From assembly GCF_012849555.1 (NCBI RefSeq), contig NZ_CP051685.1:6138001-6202000 (forward strand): a stretch of 64,000 nt of DNA, written 5' to 3'. Below the pieces are notes generated by a model, which was given only the letters and a program-made list of their open reading frames with translations, was not told the origin of the DNA and did not search any database. Made by a program: the position numbers and the translations under genes. Of this stretch, positions 31,402 through 40,748 are shown one piece after another. The stretch's first letter is position 1; every line of letters starts with the position of its first letter. This DNA comes from Massilia forsythiae (lineage in GTDB: Bacteria > Pseudomonadota > Gammaproteobacteria > Burkholderiales > Burkholderiaceae_D).

Positions 31402-34260
31402 TTGACTAAGCAATTCGCAGTTAAGCGCAGCGTCCTCGCTGTCGCCCTCACCCTGGCATCGCCCGCCCTCGTCTTCGCACAGGCCGAACAGCCGGTACAA
31501 AAAGTCTATGTGACCGGCTCCAACATCAAGCGCGCCGACAAGGAAGATTCGTCGCCGATTTCGGTCCTGAACGCCAAGGAAATCGCCGCCACCGGCGCCA
31601 ACACCGTGGCCGAGCTGCTGCACAATATCCCGGCCTTCGGTTCGGGTACCTCGAACGACATCCAGAACGACAACGGCTTCTCGAAGGGCGTGTCGACCGC
31701 CTCGCTGCGTGGCCTGGGTACCTCCTCGACCCTGGTACTGCTGAACGGCCGCCGCATCGCCGCCTCGGCCTACGCCGACCCGAACAACGGCAAGTCCTCG
31801 GTCTACGACCTGAACAACATCCCGGTCTCGGCCATCGCCCGCGTCGAAGTGTTCAAGGACGGCGCTTCGGCCGTGTACGGTTCCGACGCGATCGCCGGCG
31901 TGGTCAACTTCATCACCAAGGACGACTACCAGGGCGCCGAGATCTCGGCCTCGACCTCGGCCAACGACGACAACGAATTCAAGCGCAACAGCGTCAGCGG
32001 CATCATCGGCTTCGGCGACCTGGAGAAGGACCGCTACAACGGCTTCATCAGCATCGACCTGGCCAAGCGCGGCCACACCGGCATCAAGGACGTCAAGGAC
32101 ATTGAGCAGGGCCCGCTGTCGGCCATCAACTACCGCCTGAGCGACTACGGCAGCTACGCTTCCGGCAACCCGTTCGTGTTCCGCGAGCTGAACGCCGGCC
32201 GCGCCAACTTCTCGACCAGCGCCGCCAACGGCCAGTACGTGCGCAACAGCACCGCCGGCTGCCAGGGCAACGTGATCACCGGCGGCCCGCAGTACGGCAT
32301 CGGCCTGACCACCAGCTCGATGCTGACCGGCCGCCAGTTCTGCAACTTCGACATCTGGAACTACTACGAAGCGCAGAGCAAGGGCACCGACATCAACCTG
32401 CTGTCGAAGTTCACCGCCAAGCTGGGCGACAACGTCACCTCGTTCACCGAACTCGGCTTCTCGCGCATCGAACGCGAATACGTCGGTCTGCCGAAGACCC
32501 TGTCGTCGACCTCGGCCACCACCGTGTTCCGCGTCGGCGGCCTGCCGACCACCTACCAGCTGCTGCTGCCGTCGGGCCACCCGGACAACCCGTTCCCGGG
32601 CTACCGCGCAGCACCGGTATTGCGCATGGTCAACAGCGACGGCGGCGCCGAGAACACCAACAAGTCGTACCGCTTCCTGACCGGCCTGCGCGGCACCGCC
32701 GGCGCCTTCGACTGGGAAACCGGTTTCCTGTACAACCGCACCGAGCGCGACGACCTGGGCCACGGCTACCTGTACCGTCCGGTCATCGACCTGATCGCCA
32801 GCCAGAACCGCACCCTGGCCGCCACCATCGCCGATCCGAACGCCGTGCGCGACGTCGACAACACCGGCTACTCGCAAGTCATGCAGCTCGATGCCAAGGC
32901 CTCGACCACCGTCGGCAAGCTGGCCGGCGGCGACATCGGCCTGGCCTTCGGCGGCGAAGTGCGCCAGGAAAAGATCGGCCTGACCTCGGATCCGGAACTG
33001 GCCGCGGGCAACATCATCGGCCTGTCGAACTCGGTGCTGGACGGCCGCCGCGTCGTGAAATCGGCCTTCGTCGAACTGCGCACGCCGTTCACCAAGACCT
33101 TCGAGATGGACTTCGCCGGCCGCTACGACAAGTACCCGAACGCCAAGAGCTTCGTGCCGAAGGTCGGCGCCAAGTGGGAAGCGACCGACAAGATCACCTT
33201 CCGCGGCACCTATGCCGAAGGCTTCCGCGCACCGGCCCTGTCGCAGGTGTCGCCGGGCGGCGTGCAGTCGTTCAACAACGGCTTCGTCGACCCGATCCGC
33301 TGCCCGGACGGCCGCAATCCGGTTTCCGGCGCGGACTCGCTCGACTGCTCGCGCAGCGTCTCGTCGATCTCGACCCCGAACGCCAACCTGAAGAACGAAA
33401 CCTCGAAGAGCTATTCGTTCGGCACCATCATCAACCCGACCCGCAACCTCGACATCCTGATCGACTACTACAAGATTCGCAAGGAAAACGAGACCGCCCT
33501 GCTGTCGGCCAGCTATGTGGCGCAGCACCCGGAACTGTATCCGGGCCTGGCGATCCGCGACAGCAACAACCTGGTCGGCACGAACGGCGCCGTGATCCCG
33601 AACTCGGGCCAGCTGCTGGCGATCAACCGCACCTTCGTCAACCAGGGCAGCACCGAGACCTCGGGCATCGACTTCGAAGTCGCGCACCGCCTGAACCTGG
33701 GCGAGATGGGCCGCCTGTCGACCCGCCTGAACTACACCTACGCGCTGACCTACAAGCGCGCCGAGCGTCCGGGCGAAGTCGAGCACAACCTGGTCGGCAC
33801 CAACGGCGGCATTTCGGACTGGGCGACCTCGGTCGGCGACATCCCGCGCCACCGCTTCAACCTGATCTCGACCTGGAGCCGCGACGTGCACACGGTTAGC
33901 CTGTCGGCCGACTACGTGTCGTCGGTCTCGCTGCTGCGCCGCTACGACAATACCCGCACCTACCCGGTCCCGTTCTGCTACTACGGCAACCCGGCCAACA
34001 CGCCGTCGGACGTCACCAAGGGCGGCCTGCCGGGCTACCTGGGCGTGAGCCCGAACTGCGAAGTGGATGAATGGCTGACCTTCGGCGCCGCCTATTCGTA
34101 CACCGGCTTCAAGAACTGGACCCTGTCGGCCAACATCAAGAATCTGTTCGACACCAAGGCGCCGTACGATCCGCGCGAAACCAACCTGGGCTTCAACAGC
34201 CAGTTGCACAACGGCATGGGCCGCTACTTCCGCCTGAGCGCGTCGTACAAGTTCAAGTAA
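31402..34260 (+). CDS. TonB-dependent outer-membrane receptor
   Basis: 952 residues. The start is TTG 31402, with GGAG at 31393-31396; no upstream ATG is in frame. A signal peptide ends VFA|QAE. The plug domain follows (VYVTGSNIKRADKEDSSPISVLNAKEIAATGANTVAELLHNIP ... STLVLLNGRRI ... VEVFKDGASAVYGSDAIAGVVNFITK), with the TonB box probably in the first ~15 mature residues. The rest is a 22-strand barrel ending LSASYKFK. The GSNIKR-type plug is typical of receptors for sugars or peptides in Xanthomonas/Caulobacter-like bacteria rather than siderophores. There is no transporter partner nearby, so the substrate is open. Confidence 0.94.
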   Translation: MTKQFAVKRSVLAVALTLASPALVFAQAEQPVQKVYVTGSNIKRADKEDSSPISVLNAKEIAATGANTVAELLHNIPAFGSGTSNDIQNDNGFSKGVSTASLRGLGTSSTLVLLNGRRIAASAYADPNNGKSSVYDLNNIPVSAIARVEVFKDGASAVYGSDAIAGVVNFITKDDYQGAEISASTSANDDNEFKRNSVSGIIGFGDLEKDRYNGFISIDLAKRGHTGIKDVKDIEQGPLSAINYRLSDYGSYASGNPFVFRELNAGRANFSTSAANGQYVRNSTAGCQGNVITGGPQYGIGLTTSSMLTGRQFCNFDIWNYYEAQSKGTDINLLSKFTAKLGDNVTSFTELGFSRIEREYVGLPKTLSSTSATTVFRVGGLPTTYQLLLPSGHPDNPFPGYRAAPVLRMVNSDGGAENTNKSYRFLTGLRGTAGAFDWETGFLYNRTERDDLGHGYLYRPVIDLIASQNRTLAATIADPNAVRDVDNTGYSQVMQLDAKASTTVGKLAGGDIGLAFGGEVRQEKIGLTSDPELAAGNIIGLSNSVLDGRRVVKSAFVELRTPFTKTFEMDFAGRYDKYPNAKSFVPKVGAKWEATDKITFRGTYAEGFRAPALSQVSPGGVQSFNNGFVDPIRCPDGRNPVSGADSLDCSRSVSSISTPNANLKNETSKSYSFGTIINPTRNLDILIDYYKIRKENETALLSASYVAQHPELYPGLAIRDSNNLVGTNGAVIPNSGQLLAINRTFVNQGSTETSGIDFEVAHRLNLGEMGRLSTRLNYTYALTYKRAERPGEVEHNLVGTNGGISDWATSVGDIPRHRFNLISTWSRDVHTVSLSADYVSSVSLLRRYDNTRTYPVPFCYYGNPANTPSDVTKGGLPGYLGVSPNCEVDEWLTFGAAYSYTGFKNWTLSANIKNLFDTKAPYDPRETNLGFNSQLHNGMGRYFRLSASYKFK

Positions 34261-34293
34261 TCCCCGCCTGAACTGCCGGCCTTGGCCGGACCG

Positions 34294-34324
34294 AGCCGCC
34301 CCGCGCAAGCCGGGCGGCTTTTTT
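34294..34324 (+). terminator. Rho-independent terminator
   Basis: AGCCGCCC (34294-34301) pairs with GGGCGGCT (34312-34319), followed by T6. Ends the receptor gene. Confidence 0.85.
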
Positions 34325-34434
34325 CATGGCCGTGCGCGCCGGCGGCGAGAAAAGCTTGACGCTCAACGCGTTTGCCGGATGCCATGTACCATGCGTCCAT
34401 TCGCGACGAGCGCATCATTATCGAGGAGAACGAC

Positions 34435-34995
34435 ATGAAACATCCCCTGGCGCTTCTGGCCATGCTCGCCTGCGGCGGCGCGGCCACCCTGCCCGCGCTG
34501 GCCCAGGACCTCAAACCGGGCCTGTGGGAAATGTCCAGCACCATCAGCTCGGCCGATCCGCAGGTGCAATCGGCGCTGGCCGCCGTCCAGCAGCACCTGG
34601 CCAGCATGTCGCCCGAACAGCGCGGCGGCCTGGAACGGATGATGCGGCAGAACGGCGTGCAGGCCGACCTGGGCCAGAACGGCAACCTGCGCACCAGGGT
34701 GTGCATGACACGCGAAATGATCGAGCGCAAGGAGTTTCCGGTGCAGCAAGGCGACTGCCGCCAGACCTACACCCGCCTGGCCGCCGACAAGGGCCGCATC
34801 GCCTTCACCTGCAGCAAGCCGCGCATCAGCGGCGCCGGCGAGATCACCATGGCGAGCGACACCAGCTACCAGGCCCACGTGCACGTCGACAGCCAGGAGA
34901 GCGGCAAGCAGTCGCTGGACACCGACGTCAGCGGCCGCTGGCTGGCCGCCGACTGCGGCAGCCTCCGCCCGGCGCCGTTGCCGAAGACGAAATAA
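34435..34995 (+). CDS. DUF3617 family periplasmic protein
   Basis: 186 residues from ATG 34435, with GAGGAGA upstream. A cleavable signal peptide ends PALA|QDL. The mature protein begins LKPGLWEMSSTISS, the DUF3617 hallmark, and has four cysteines that probably form disulfides (VCMTREM, GDCRQT, FTCSKP, ADCGSL). It resembles small secreted proteins of unknown role common in Proteobacteria. Followed by a REP-like inverted pair. Confidence 0.9.
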   Translation: MKHPLALLAMLACGGAATLPALAQDLKPGLWEMSSTISSADPQVQSALAAVQQHLASMSPEQRGGLERMMRQNGVQADLGQNGNLRTRVCMTREMIERKEFPVQQGDCRQTYTRLAADKGRIAFTCSKPRISGAGEITMASDTSYQAHVHVDSQESGKQSLDTDVSGRWLAADCGSLRPAPLPKTK

Positions 34996-35019
34996 GACGG
35001 TCCCGGTATTCGGGGTTAG

Positions 35020-35134
35020 ATTCGGGGTCAGAGCACTTTCGGGCACCAGCCATGCCGCCGTGTGCAGCAATTGCACGGTAGACCATCGAAATGTCTTCGA
35101 GGCTATTGCCAGAAATTGTGCTCTGACCCCGAAT
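35020..35134. repeat. REP-like inverted pair, GGGGTCAGAGC core, second locus
   Basis: The 15-base arms TTCGGGGTCAGAGCA and TGCTCTGACCCCGAA lie within 17-base perfect arms (35020-35036 and 35118-35134) separated by 81 bases. A partial direct copy (TATTCGGGGTTAGA) precedes the left arm at 35007. Same family as 4069-4170. Confidence 0.75.
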
Positions 35135-35296
35135 TGTCGCGTTGCCGGCCCCGAAGGGTCGCTGTCGTCCGGCGCTGCCCCGCTGTCGCGCTGTCCCATC
35201 CTTCATCCTGCTCAGTACGTTGCCGTACAGTCCGGTCCAGGCGGCCCGGATAGACTCGGTCTTTGAGCAATCTTCCGGCTTTCCCGTTTTCTATTG

Positions 35297-37468
35297 ATGC
35301 TTGCCATACTCGAATATATCGATCCGCACAGCGACCGTATCGACCTGCTGGTCGATACGGTCGACAAGCTGCGTCCCCGCAATCCGCGCGACTATGCCTA
35401 TGCCGGCGAACAGGTGCGCACGCTGTGCCAACTGCTGAAGGGCAATCCCGAGCAAGCCTGGGCGCTGCGCAGCTACCTGACCACGCTGCTGCAGACGCGC
35501 CGTCACACCAGCCTGTATTCCGACGTCGGCATCCTGTCCAACGACGGCTTCTTCACCGAACTCAGGCGGCGCATCGCCTACCGCATCCTGCCGCCGGCGC
35601 TGGATGAGCTGTACCTGTCCGACACGCTCGACCGCGTGCTGTGCCGCGAAGACGATTACCGGTGGCTGCGCATGGTGCCCAACGGCGACTGGCTCGACCT
35701 GTTCGACGTGATCGCCGCCGCCAGGCCGCCGCAAGCGGATCTGCAAGACCACGCCACCGACCGCGCGCGCCAGGTGACGCTGACCGGCGTGCTGGACGCG
35801 ATCCGCACGCTGTCGTGCCGCGTGTGCGCGCAAGGCCTGGAACCGCGCCTGATCCACGCCCACATGGAAATCGAGGAAGTCGATTCGCCGTTCCTGATGC
35901 AGAACATCGAGGCCAACCGCTACCTCGACGAATACGCGCGCCTGATGGCCGGCGAGATCGCGCAGATGGAAGATGCGCGCCATTTGCTGGTGATGCTCGA
36001 CCAGTGCGAGGACGTGGTGCTCAAGATCCGCCGCGGCGCCCTGTCCTCGGGCACCACGGTGGCGCTGACCTACCTGCTGGTGGCGATCACGCAAAGCATC
36101 GACCGCTTGCGCAAGCTGCTGTTCCTGGTCGACGTCAGCGGCAACCTGCCGGCTGCGCCGACGCTCGACCTGCATGCGCTGGCGCGCGAAGCGGCGCTGC
36201 TGCCCAAGGCGACCGCGCAGCAGAACGCGGCGCTGGCGCAGGCGGCCGTCACGGCATCCGATGAACCGGCCTCGATGCGGCGCATCGCCGCGGTGTCGCT
36301 GGCGCACGAGCTGGCCGAAGCCCACAACACCAAGTACCAGATACGCGGCCTGATGCGCGACAACGTCGACCTGCTGGCGCGCAATGTCACCGAAAACGCC
36401 AGCCGCACCGGCGAGCACTATATCGCCGAGCGGCGCGCGGACCTGCGCGGCATGCTCGGCTCGTCGGCCGGCGCCGGCCTGGTCATCGGCTGCATGGCGA
36501 TCATCAAGATCCTGATCTCCTACATGCACAAGGCGCCGCTGATCGAGGCGCTGCTGTACAGCGTCAACTACGCCTTCGGCTTCATGCTGGTGCATGTGCT
36601 GCACTTCACCATCGCCACCAAGCAGCCGGCCATGACCGCGGCGCGCATCGCCGCCGCGCTGCACAGCAGCCAGCAGGGCGGACGGCGGCAAGTCGACGTC
36701 GACAGCATGGCGACCCTTGTGAACAAGGTCTTCCGTACCCAGATCGTGGCTGTGCTCGGCAACCTGGCGACCGTGATTCCGATGGCCTATCTGCTGGCGC
36801 TCGGTTACTGGTATTTGTTCGGCCAGCACCTGGTGACGCCGGAAAAGGCGCACCACCTGATCGCCGACAGCCATCCCTGGCACTCGCTGGCGCTGCTGCA
36901 CGCCGCGATCGCCGCGGTCTGGCTGTTCGTGTCGGGCCTGGTATCCGGCTACTACGACAACAAGGCGCTGTACACGCGCATGGCGCTGCGGGTGCAGCAG
37001 CTGCGCTGGCTGCGCCGCCTGCTGGGGCAGGAACGCCTGCAGCGCTTCGGGCGCTATCTGGAACACAACCTGGGCGGCTTGATGGGCAATGCAGTGTTCG
37101 GCATCCTGATGGGCGTGACCGGCACGGTCGGCTACCTGCTGGGCCTGCCGCTCGACGTACGCCACGTGACGTTTTCGTCGGCCAACCTGGCGATCGGCTT
37201 CGTCGGCCTGGACCAGCGCATCGACCTGGAGACGCTCGGCTATACGGTGCTGGGCATCGCCCTGATCGGCCTGGTCAACCTGACGGTCAGCTTCAGCCTG
37301 GCGCTGTGGGTGGCGCTGCGCGCACGCAAGGTGCGCTTCCGCCACGGCATCCGCCTGCTGCGCGCACTGGGCGCGCGCCTGCGCAGCGCGCCGCTGGATT
37401 TCTTCGTCGGCCCACGGGATGCGGATGACGCCCTGCCCGAGCCGGCCAACCCGAGAGGATACAAATAA
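35297..37468 (+). CDS. Gcr-type membrane protein, annotated 'site-specific recombinase' family
   Basis: 723 residues from ATG 35297. An N-terminal helical domain of ~370 residues (LVDTVDKLRPRNPRDYAYAGEQVRTLCQLL ... SDVGILSNDGFFTELRRRIAYRILP) is followed by multiple membrane helices (GLVIGCMAIIKILISYMHKAPLIEALLYSVNYAFGFMLVHVLHFTIATKQPAMTAARIAAAL). This matches PF10136, named after Neisseria gcr. No catalytic serine or tyrosine recombinase motif is present, so recombination activity should not be assumed. The PLD-like gene starts two bases after its stop, so a shared membrane-lipid task is more plausible. Confidence 0.9.
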   Translation: MLAILEYIDPHSDRIDLLVDTVDKLRPRNPRDYAYAGEQVRTLCQLLKGNPEQAWALRSYLTTLLQTRRHTSLYSDVGILSNDGFFTELRRRIAYRILPPALDELYLSDTLDRVLCREDDYRWLRMVPNGDWLDLFDVIAAARPPQADLQDHATDRARQVTLTGVLDAIRTLSCRVCAQGLEPRLIHAHMEIEEVDSPFLMQNIEANRYLDEYARLMAGEIAQMEDARHLLVMLDQCEDVVLKIRRGALSSGTTVALTYLLVAITQSIDRLRKLLFLVDVSGNLPAAPTLDLHALAREAALLPKATAQQNAALAQAAVTASDEPASMRRIAAVSLAHELAEAHNTKYQIRGLMRDNVDLLARNVTENASRTGEHYIAERRADLRGMLGSSAGAGLVIGCMAIIKILISYMHKAPLIEALLYSVNYAFGFMLVHVLHFTIATKQPAMTAARIAAALHSSQQGGRRQVDVDSMATLVNKVFRTQIVAVLGNLATVIPMAYLLALGYWYLFGQHLVTPEKAHHLIADSHPWHSLALLHAAIAAVWLFVSGLVSGYYDNKALYTRMALRVQQLRWLRRLLGQERLQRFGRYLEHNLGGLMGNAVFGILMGVTGTVGYLLGLPLDVRHVTFSSANLAIGFVGLDQRIDLETLGYTVLGIALIGLVNLTVSFSLALWVALRARKVRFRHGIRLLRALGARLRSAPLDFFVGPRDADDALPEPANPRGYK

Positions 37469-37470
37469 CC

Positions 37471-38913
37471 ATGCCGTTCCCCGACTTCCCGCGTTCCGGC
37501 GTCGCTGCCGCCCACCCGCGCAGGCAAGCGCGCTTGCCTGCACCCCCGCGCGCCTCGCTGGCGGCGCTGGCCATGCTGTGCGCGCTCGCCGCCTGCAAGT
37601 CCTTGCCGGAAGTCGACCCGGGGACGCCGGCCAAGGCCGCGCCCACCATCGAGACCCCGCGCGGGCAGCTGCCGCCGAAGCAGGCCTCGGCCCTGGTGGC
37701 CAGGCGCTGGGCCAACGCCAGCACCGACCTGAAGTCGCTGGCGGCGCTGGAAGAACAGGCCACCGGCATCCCGCTGATCGCCGGCAACCGCGTGTCGCTG
37801 CTGTTCGACGGCCCCGCCACCATGCGCGAGATGATGGCGGCGGCGCGCGCCGCCACCAGTTCGATCAACCTGGAAACCTATATCTTCGACCAGGATCCGG
37901 TCGGCATCGAGTTCGCCGACCTCTTGATCGAGAAGCAGCGCCAGGGCGTGCAGGTTAACCTGATGGTCGACGCGGTCGGCGCGCTGGCCACGCCGGGCGC
38001 CTTTTTCCAGCGCATGCGCGACGCCGGCATCCGCGTGGTGGTGTTCAATCCGGTCAACCCGGCCAAGGCCAAGGGCAACTGGGACCTCAACAACCGCGAC
38101 CACCGCAAGCTGATGGTGGTCGACGGCCGCATCGCCTTTACCGGCGGCATCAACATCAGCAGCACCTACGCCAACAGCTCGCTGTTCCGCTCCAAGCACA
38201 AGCAGGCCAAGGTGGCGGAAGACGAGGTCGGCTGGCGCGACACCCACATCAAGATCGAAGGCCCGGCGGTGGCCGCGCTGCAGTACTCGTTCGTGGAACT
38301 GTGGACGCGCCAGGAAGGCGGCGAACTCAACAAGGCCGACTACTTCCCCGCGCTGGCGCCGGCGGGCGACAAGCTGATGCGGGTGCTGTCGACCGAGCCG
38401 GCGTCCGACTACGCCATCTACAAATCGCTGCTGGTGGCGATCGGCGAATCGAAGAAGTCGATCCACATCACCGCCGCCTACTTCGTGCCGGACCAGCAGA
38501 CCGTCGATGCCCTGGTGGCGGCGGCCCAGCGCGGCGTGGACGTCAAGCTGGTGCTGCCGGGCGTGTCCGACCACGGCATGATCCGCTATGCCGGCCAGGC
38601 GTTCTACGACAAGCTGCTCAAGGGCGGCGTCAAGATCCACGAACTACAGATCGCGGTGCTGCATGCCAAGACCGCAGTGATCGACGGCGCCTGGTCGACC
38701 ATCGGCTCGGCCAACATCGACCGCCGCAGCTTCATCCACAACTACGAGCTGAACGTGGTGGTGGTCGACCCGGCCTTCGGGCGCGACATGGAAAGCGCCT
38801 TCAACGAGGATTTGAAGGATTCCAGGGAGGTGACGCTGGAACAGTGGCGCCACCGGCCGTGGGGCGACCGCATCCGTGAATGGGCGTCGAGCCTGGCGGG
38901 ATACTGGATTTGA
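37471..38913 (+). CDS. Phospholipase D-like / cardiolipin synthase family lipoprotein
   Basis: 480 residues. After a basic N terminus a lipobox-like CALAAC appears near residue 42, suggesting a membrane-anchored periplasmic enzyme. Two HKD motifs are intact: NNRDHRKLMVVDGRIAFTGGINIS (residues ~205-230) and AVLHAKTAVIDGAWSTIGSANIDRRS (~390-415). The order and spacing fit bacterial cardiolipin synthases (ClsB/ClsC-like), which condense phospholipid headgroups, although hydrolysis cannot be excluded. It is linked head-to-tail to the Gcr-type membrane gene. Convergent with the phosphoesterase three bases downstream. Confidence 0.91.
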   Translation: MPFPDFPRSGVAAAHPRRQARLPAPPRASLAALAMLCALAACKSLPEVDPGTPAKAAPTIETPRGQLPPKQASALVARRWANASTDLKSLAALEEQATGIPLIAGNRVSLLFDGPATMREMMAAARAATSSINLETYIFDQDPVGIEFADLLIEKQRQGVQVNLMVDAVGALATPGAFFQRMRDAGIRVVVFNPVNPAKAKGNWDLNNRDHRKLMVVDGRIAFTGGINISSTYANSSLFRSKHKQAKVAEDEVGWRDTHIKIEGPAVAALQYSFVELWTRQEGGELNKADYFPALAPAGDKLMRVLSTEPASDYAIYKSLLVAIGESKKSIHITAAYFVPDQQTVDALVAAAQRGVDVKLVLPGVSDHGMIRYAGQAFYDKLLKGGVKIHELQIAVLHAKTAVIDGAWSTIGSANIDRRSFIHNYELNVVVVDPAFGRDMESAFNEDLKDSREVTLEQWRHRPWGDRIREWASSLAGYWI

Positions 38914-38916
38914 GCG

Positions 38917-39753
38917 TCAAATCCCGGCCGCCAGCATACCGTCCACCGCCTCGGACCAGATGTTCCCGCTGCGCAGGAATTTTTCCGTGTTCAGCAGCTG
39001 GAACTTGCCGTGCACCGTGTCCCAGCCATAGCGGTCGACCTCGATGCGCTGGTTCTCGATGCGGAGTACGTTGAACGAATTGACCTCGCCGCGCCCGCGC
39101 GTCGAGGTCGCGGTGCCGGCCTGCACCACCAGCGCCGCGTATTCGCTGATCTTGTAGCGTGCCGAGGTGTTGGCCGCGTGGCTGACGTGCATGTGGCCCG
39201 CCATCAGCAGGTCGACGCCGACTTCCGAGAACGCCTGCATCGCCATGCCGGCGCGGTCGACCAGGTCGTCGTCTTCCGATCCCGGCGGCAGGTCGAACGG
39301 GTGGTGGGTCACCACCACGCGCGTGATCTTCGGGTCCAGCCCGGCCAGCGTGGTACGGATCTTTTCCACCTGCTCCTTGTTCAGGCGCCCATCCTTGACG
39401 GTCAGCGAGCGCGCCGTGTTCACGCCCAGCACCGCGATCTCGTCGTCGATATACACCGGATCGAGGTCGTCGGTGATGTAGCGCTTGTAGCGTTCCAGCG
39501 GCAGCACGAAGCGGCGGAACACGTTGTACAGCGAGATGTCGTGGTTCCCCGGCACCACGATCTGCGGTCCCGGCAGGGTGTCGAGCCAGGCGCGCGCCTC
39601 CTCGAACTGTTCGCTCTTGGCGCGCTGGGTCAGGTCGCCCGAGACCACCACCACGTCCGGCGCGAGTTCGTGGATCAGGTTGCGCAAGGGGTCCAGCAGC
39701 GCCGGATCGACGCGGCCGAAATGCAGGTCTGAGAGGTGGACGAGTGTTCGCAT
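38917..39753 (-). CDS. Calcineurin-like metallophosphoesterase (class III cyclic-nucleotide phosphodiesterase-like)
   Basis: 278 residues. All metal-ligand blocks are present in order: HLSDLHFG (DxH), VVVSGDLTQRA (GDxxxR-like), VVPGNHDIS (GNHD), VVTHHPFDLP (HH) and LMAGHMHVSHA (GHxH). This set and the length fit CpdA-like phosphodiesterases and UDP-2,3-diacylglucosamine-like enzymes; the substrate is uncertain. Located between PLD-like and lipid-kinase genes, so a phospholipid-related substrate is plausible. Confidence 0.92.
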   Translation of the reverse strand: MRTLVHLSDLHFGRVDPALLDPLRNLIHELAPDVVVVSGDLTQRAKSEQFEEARAWLDTLPGPQIVVPGNHDISLYNVFRRFVLPLERYKRYITDDLDPVYIDDEIAVLGVNTARSLTVKDGRLNKEQVEKIRTTLAGLDPKITRVVVTHHPFDLPPGSEDDDLVDRAGMAMQAFSEVGVDLLMAGHMHVSHAANTSARYKISEYAALVVQAGTATSTRGRGEVNSFNVLRIENQRIEVDRYGWDTVHGKFQLLNTEKFLRSGNIWSEAVDGMLAAGI

Positions 39754-39797
39754 GATGTTTCCGTTTCCATTGTTGTGGTGATAGGGTCGGCGCGGCG

Positions 39798-40748
39798 TCA
39801 GGGCGCGCCGCGGCGCGGCACCATGACTTCCAGCGCGCCGGGACGGCTGCGGTAGCGCAGCGGCGGCGCCATGATCGTCACCTCGCCGTCGGTCGCCACG
39901 TGCAGGCGCGCGCGGTGCGTGTCGATCTCGAAGGCGGCGGCATGCAGCACGTCGACATCGCGCGATCCGCCCAGGCGGCCGCGCAGCGCATCCAGCGCCA
40001 GGCGCAGCAGGCCGAGCCGGGTCGGGCGCTGCGCCACGTACAGGCTCAGCAGGCCGGCGTCGAGGCGCTCGCGCGCCCCGATCGCCAGGCCTTGCATCGT
40101 GTAGGCATTATTACCGATGAACACGAATGGGGAGCGCCGCGCAAGGCGCGCGCCGTCCACCTCCAGGCGCATCGACAGGAACGGGTAGCGGCGCAGCGCC
40201 GCCAGCGTGGCCCACAGCGCCGCCGGCCACTTGCCGCGCCCCAGGCGGCGCTGCTGCTTTTCGCGGTCGCGCACGATGTCCGGATACAGTCCCAGGCTGG
40301 AATTGTTGAGGAACACGCGGCCGTTGACCTCGCCCACGTCGACACGCGCCGGCTCGCCCGTGGCCAGGGTGCGGATCGCGCCTTCCAGGTCGAGCGGGAT
40401 GCCGAGGTCCTTGGCGAAATGATTCAGGGTACCCAGCGGCAGCACGCCGAAGCGGATGCCGGACGGCGTATCGTCGGCCAGCAGCTGCGAGGCGACCGCA
40501 TTGATGCTGCCGTCGCCGCCGCCGGCCACCACCAGGCGCGCCCCGTCCTGGCAGGCGCGCCGCGCCGCCGCCACCAGCTCGGCGCCGCCGGCCGCCATGG
40601 TCACCTCGGCGTCGAGCCCGGCCGCCTGCAGCAGGGCGCGCAACTCCACCGCGCCCGCCTCGTCGTGGCCGCTGCCGGCGCCGGCGTTGACGATCACGCT
40701 GACCGGCTTGCATCCCGGCGCGCAATGGGGACTGGCCGCGAAATTCAT
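39798..40748 (-). CDS. Diacylglycerol kinase-family lipid kinase (YegS-like)
   Basis: 316 residues from ATG 40748, with AAAGGAG upstream. The catalytic domain carries VIVNAGAGSG, LVVAGGGDGSINAVAS (the GGDGT-like nucleotide loop, here GGDGS) and GVLPLGTLNHFAKDLGIP, all hallmarks of DAGK_cat/YegS proteins. A beta-sandwich C-terminal domain follows (VFLNNSSLGLYPDIVRDRE ... VFIGNNAYTMQG ... LHVATDGEVTIMAPPLRYRSRPGALEVMVP). Start overlaps the upstream PAP2 stop as ATGA, so kinase and phosphatase are translationally coupled, an opposed pair acting on phosphatidate or undecaprenyl phosphate. Confidence 0.94.
   Translation of the reverse strand: MNFAASPHCAPGCKPVSVIVNAGAGSGHDEAGAVELRALLQAAGLDAEVTMAAGGAELVAAARRACQDGARLVVAGGGDGSINAVASQLLADDTPSGIRFGVLPLGTLNHFAKDLGIPLDLEGAIRTLATGEPARVDVGEVNGRVFLNNSSLGLYPDIVRDREKQQRRLGRGKWPAALWATLAALRRYPFLSMRLEVDGARLARRSPFVFIGNNAYTMQGLAIGARERLDAGLLSLYVAQRPTRLGLLRLALDALRGRLGGSRDVDVLHAAAFEIDTHRARLHVATDGEVTIMAPPLRYRSRPGALEVMVPRRGAP

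Noticed and set aside
31225..34308. A 1027-residue open frame antisense to the TonB receptor
   Set aside because: Composition (Val/Gly/Arg/Ala/Gln/Asp repeats) is that of an antisense shadow; the sense protein is clearly a receptor.
35297..37468. Calling the Gcr-type protein an actual site-specific recombinase of a mobile element
   Set aside because: No serine or tyrosine recombinase catalytic residues and many membrane helices; no element boundaries around it.
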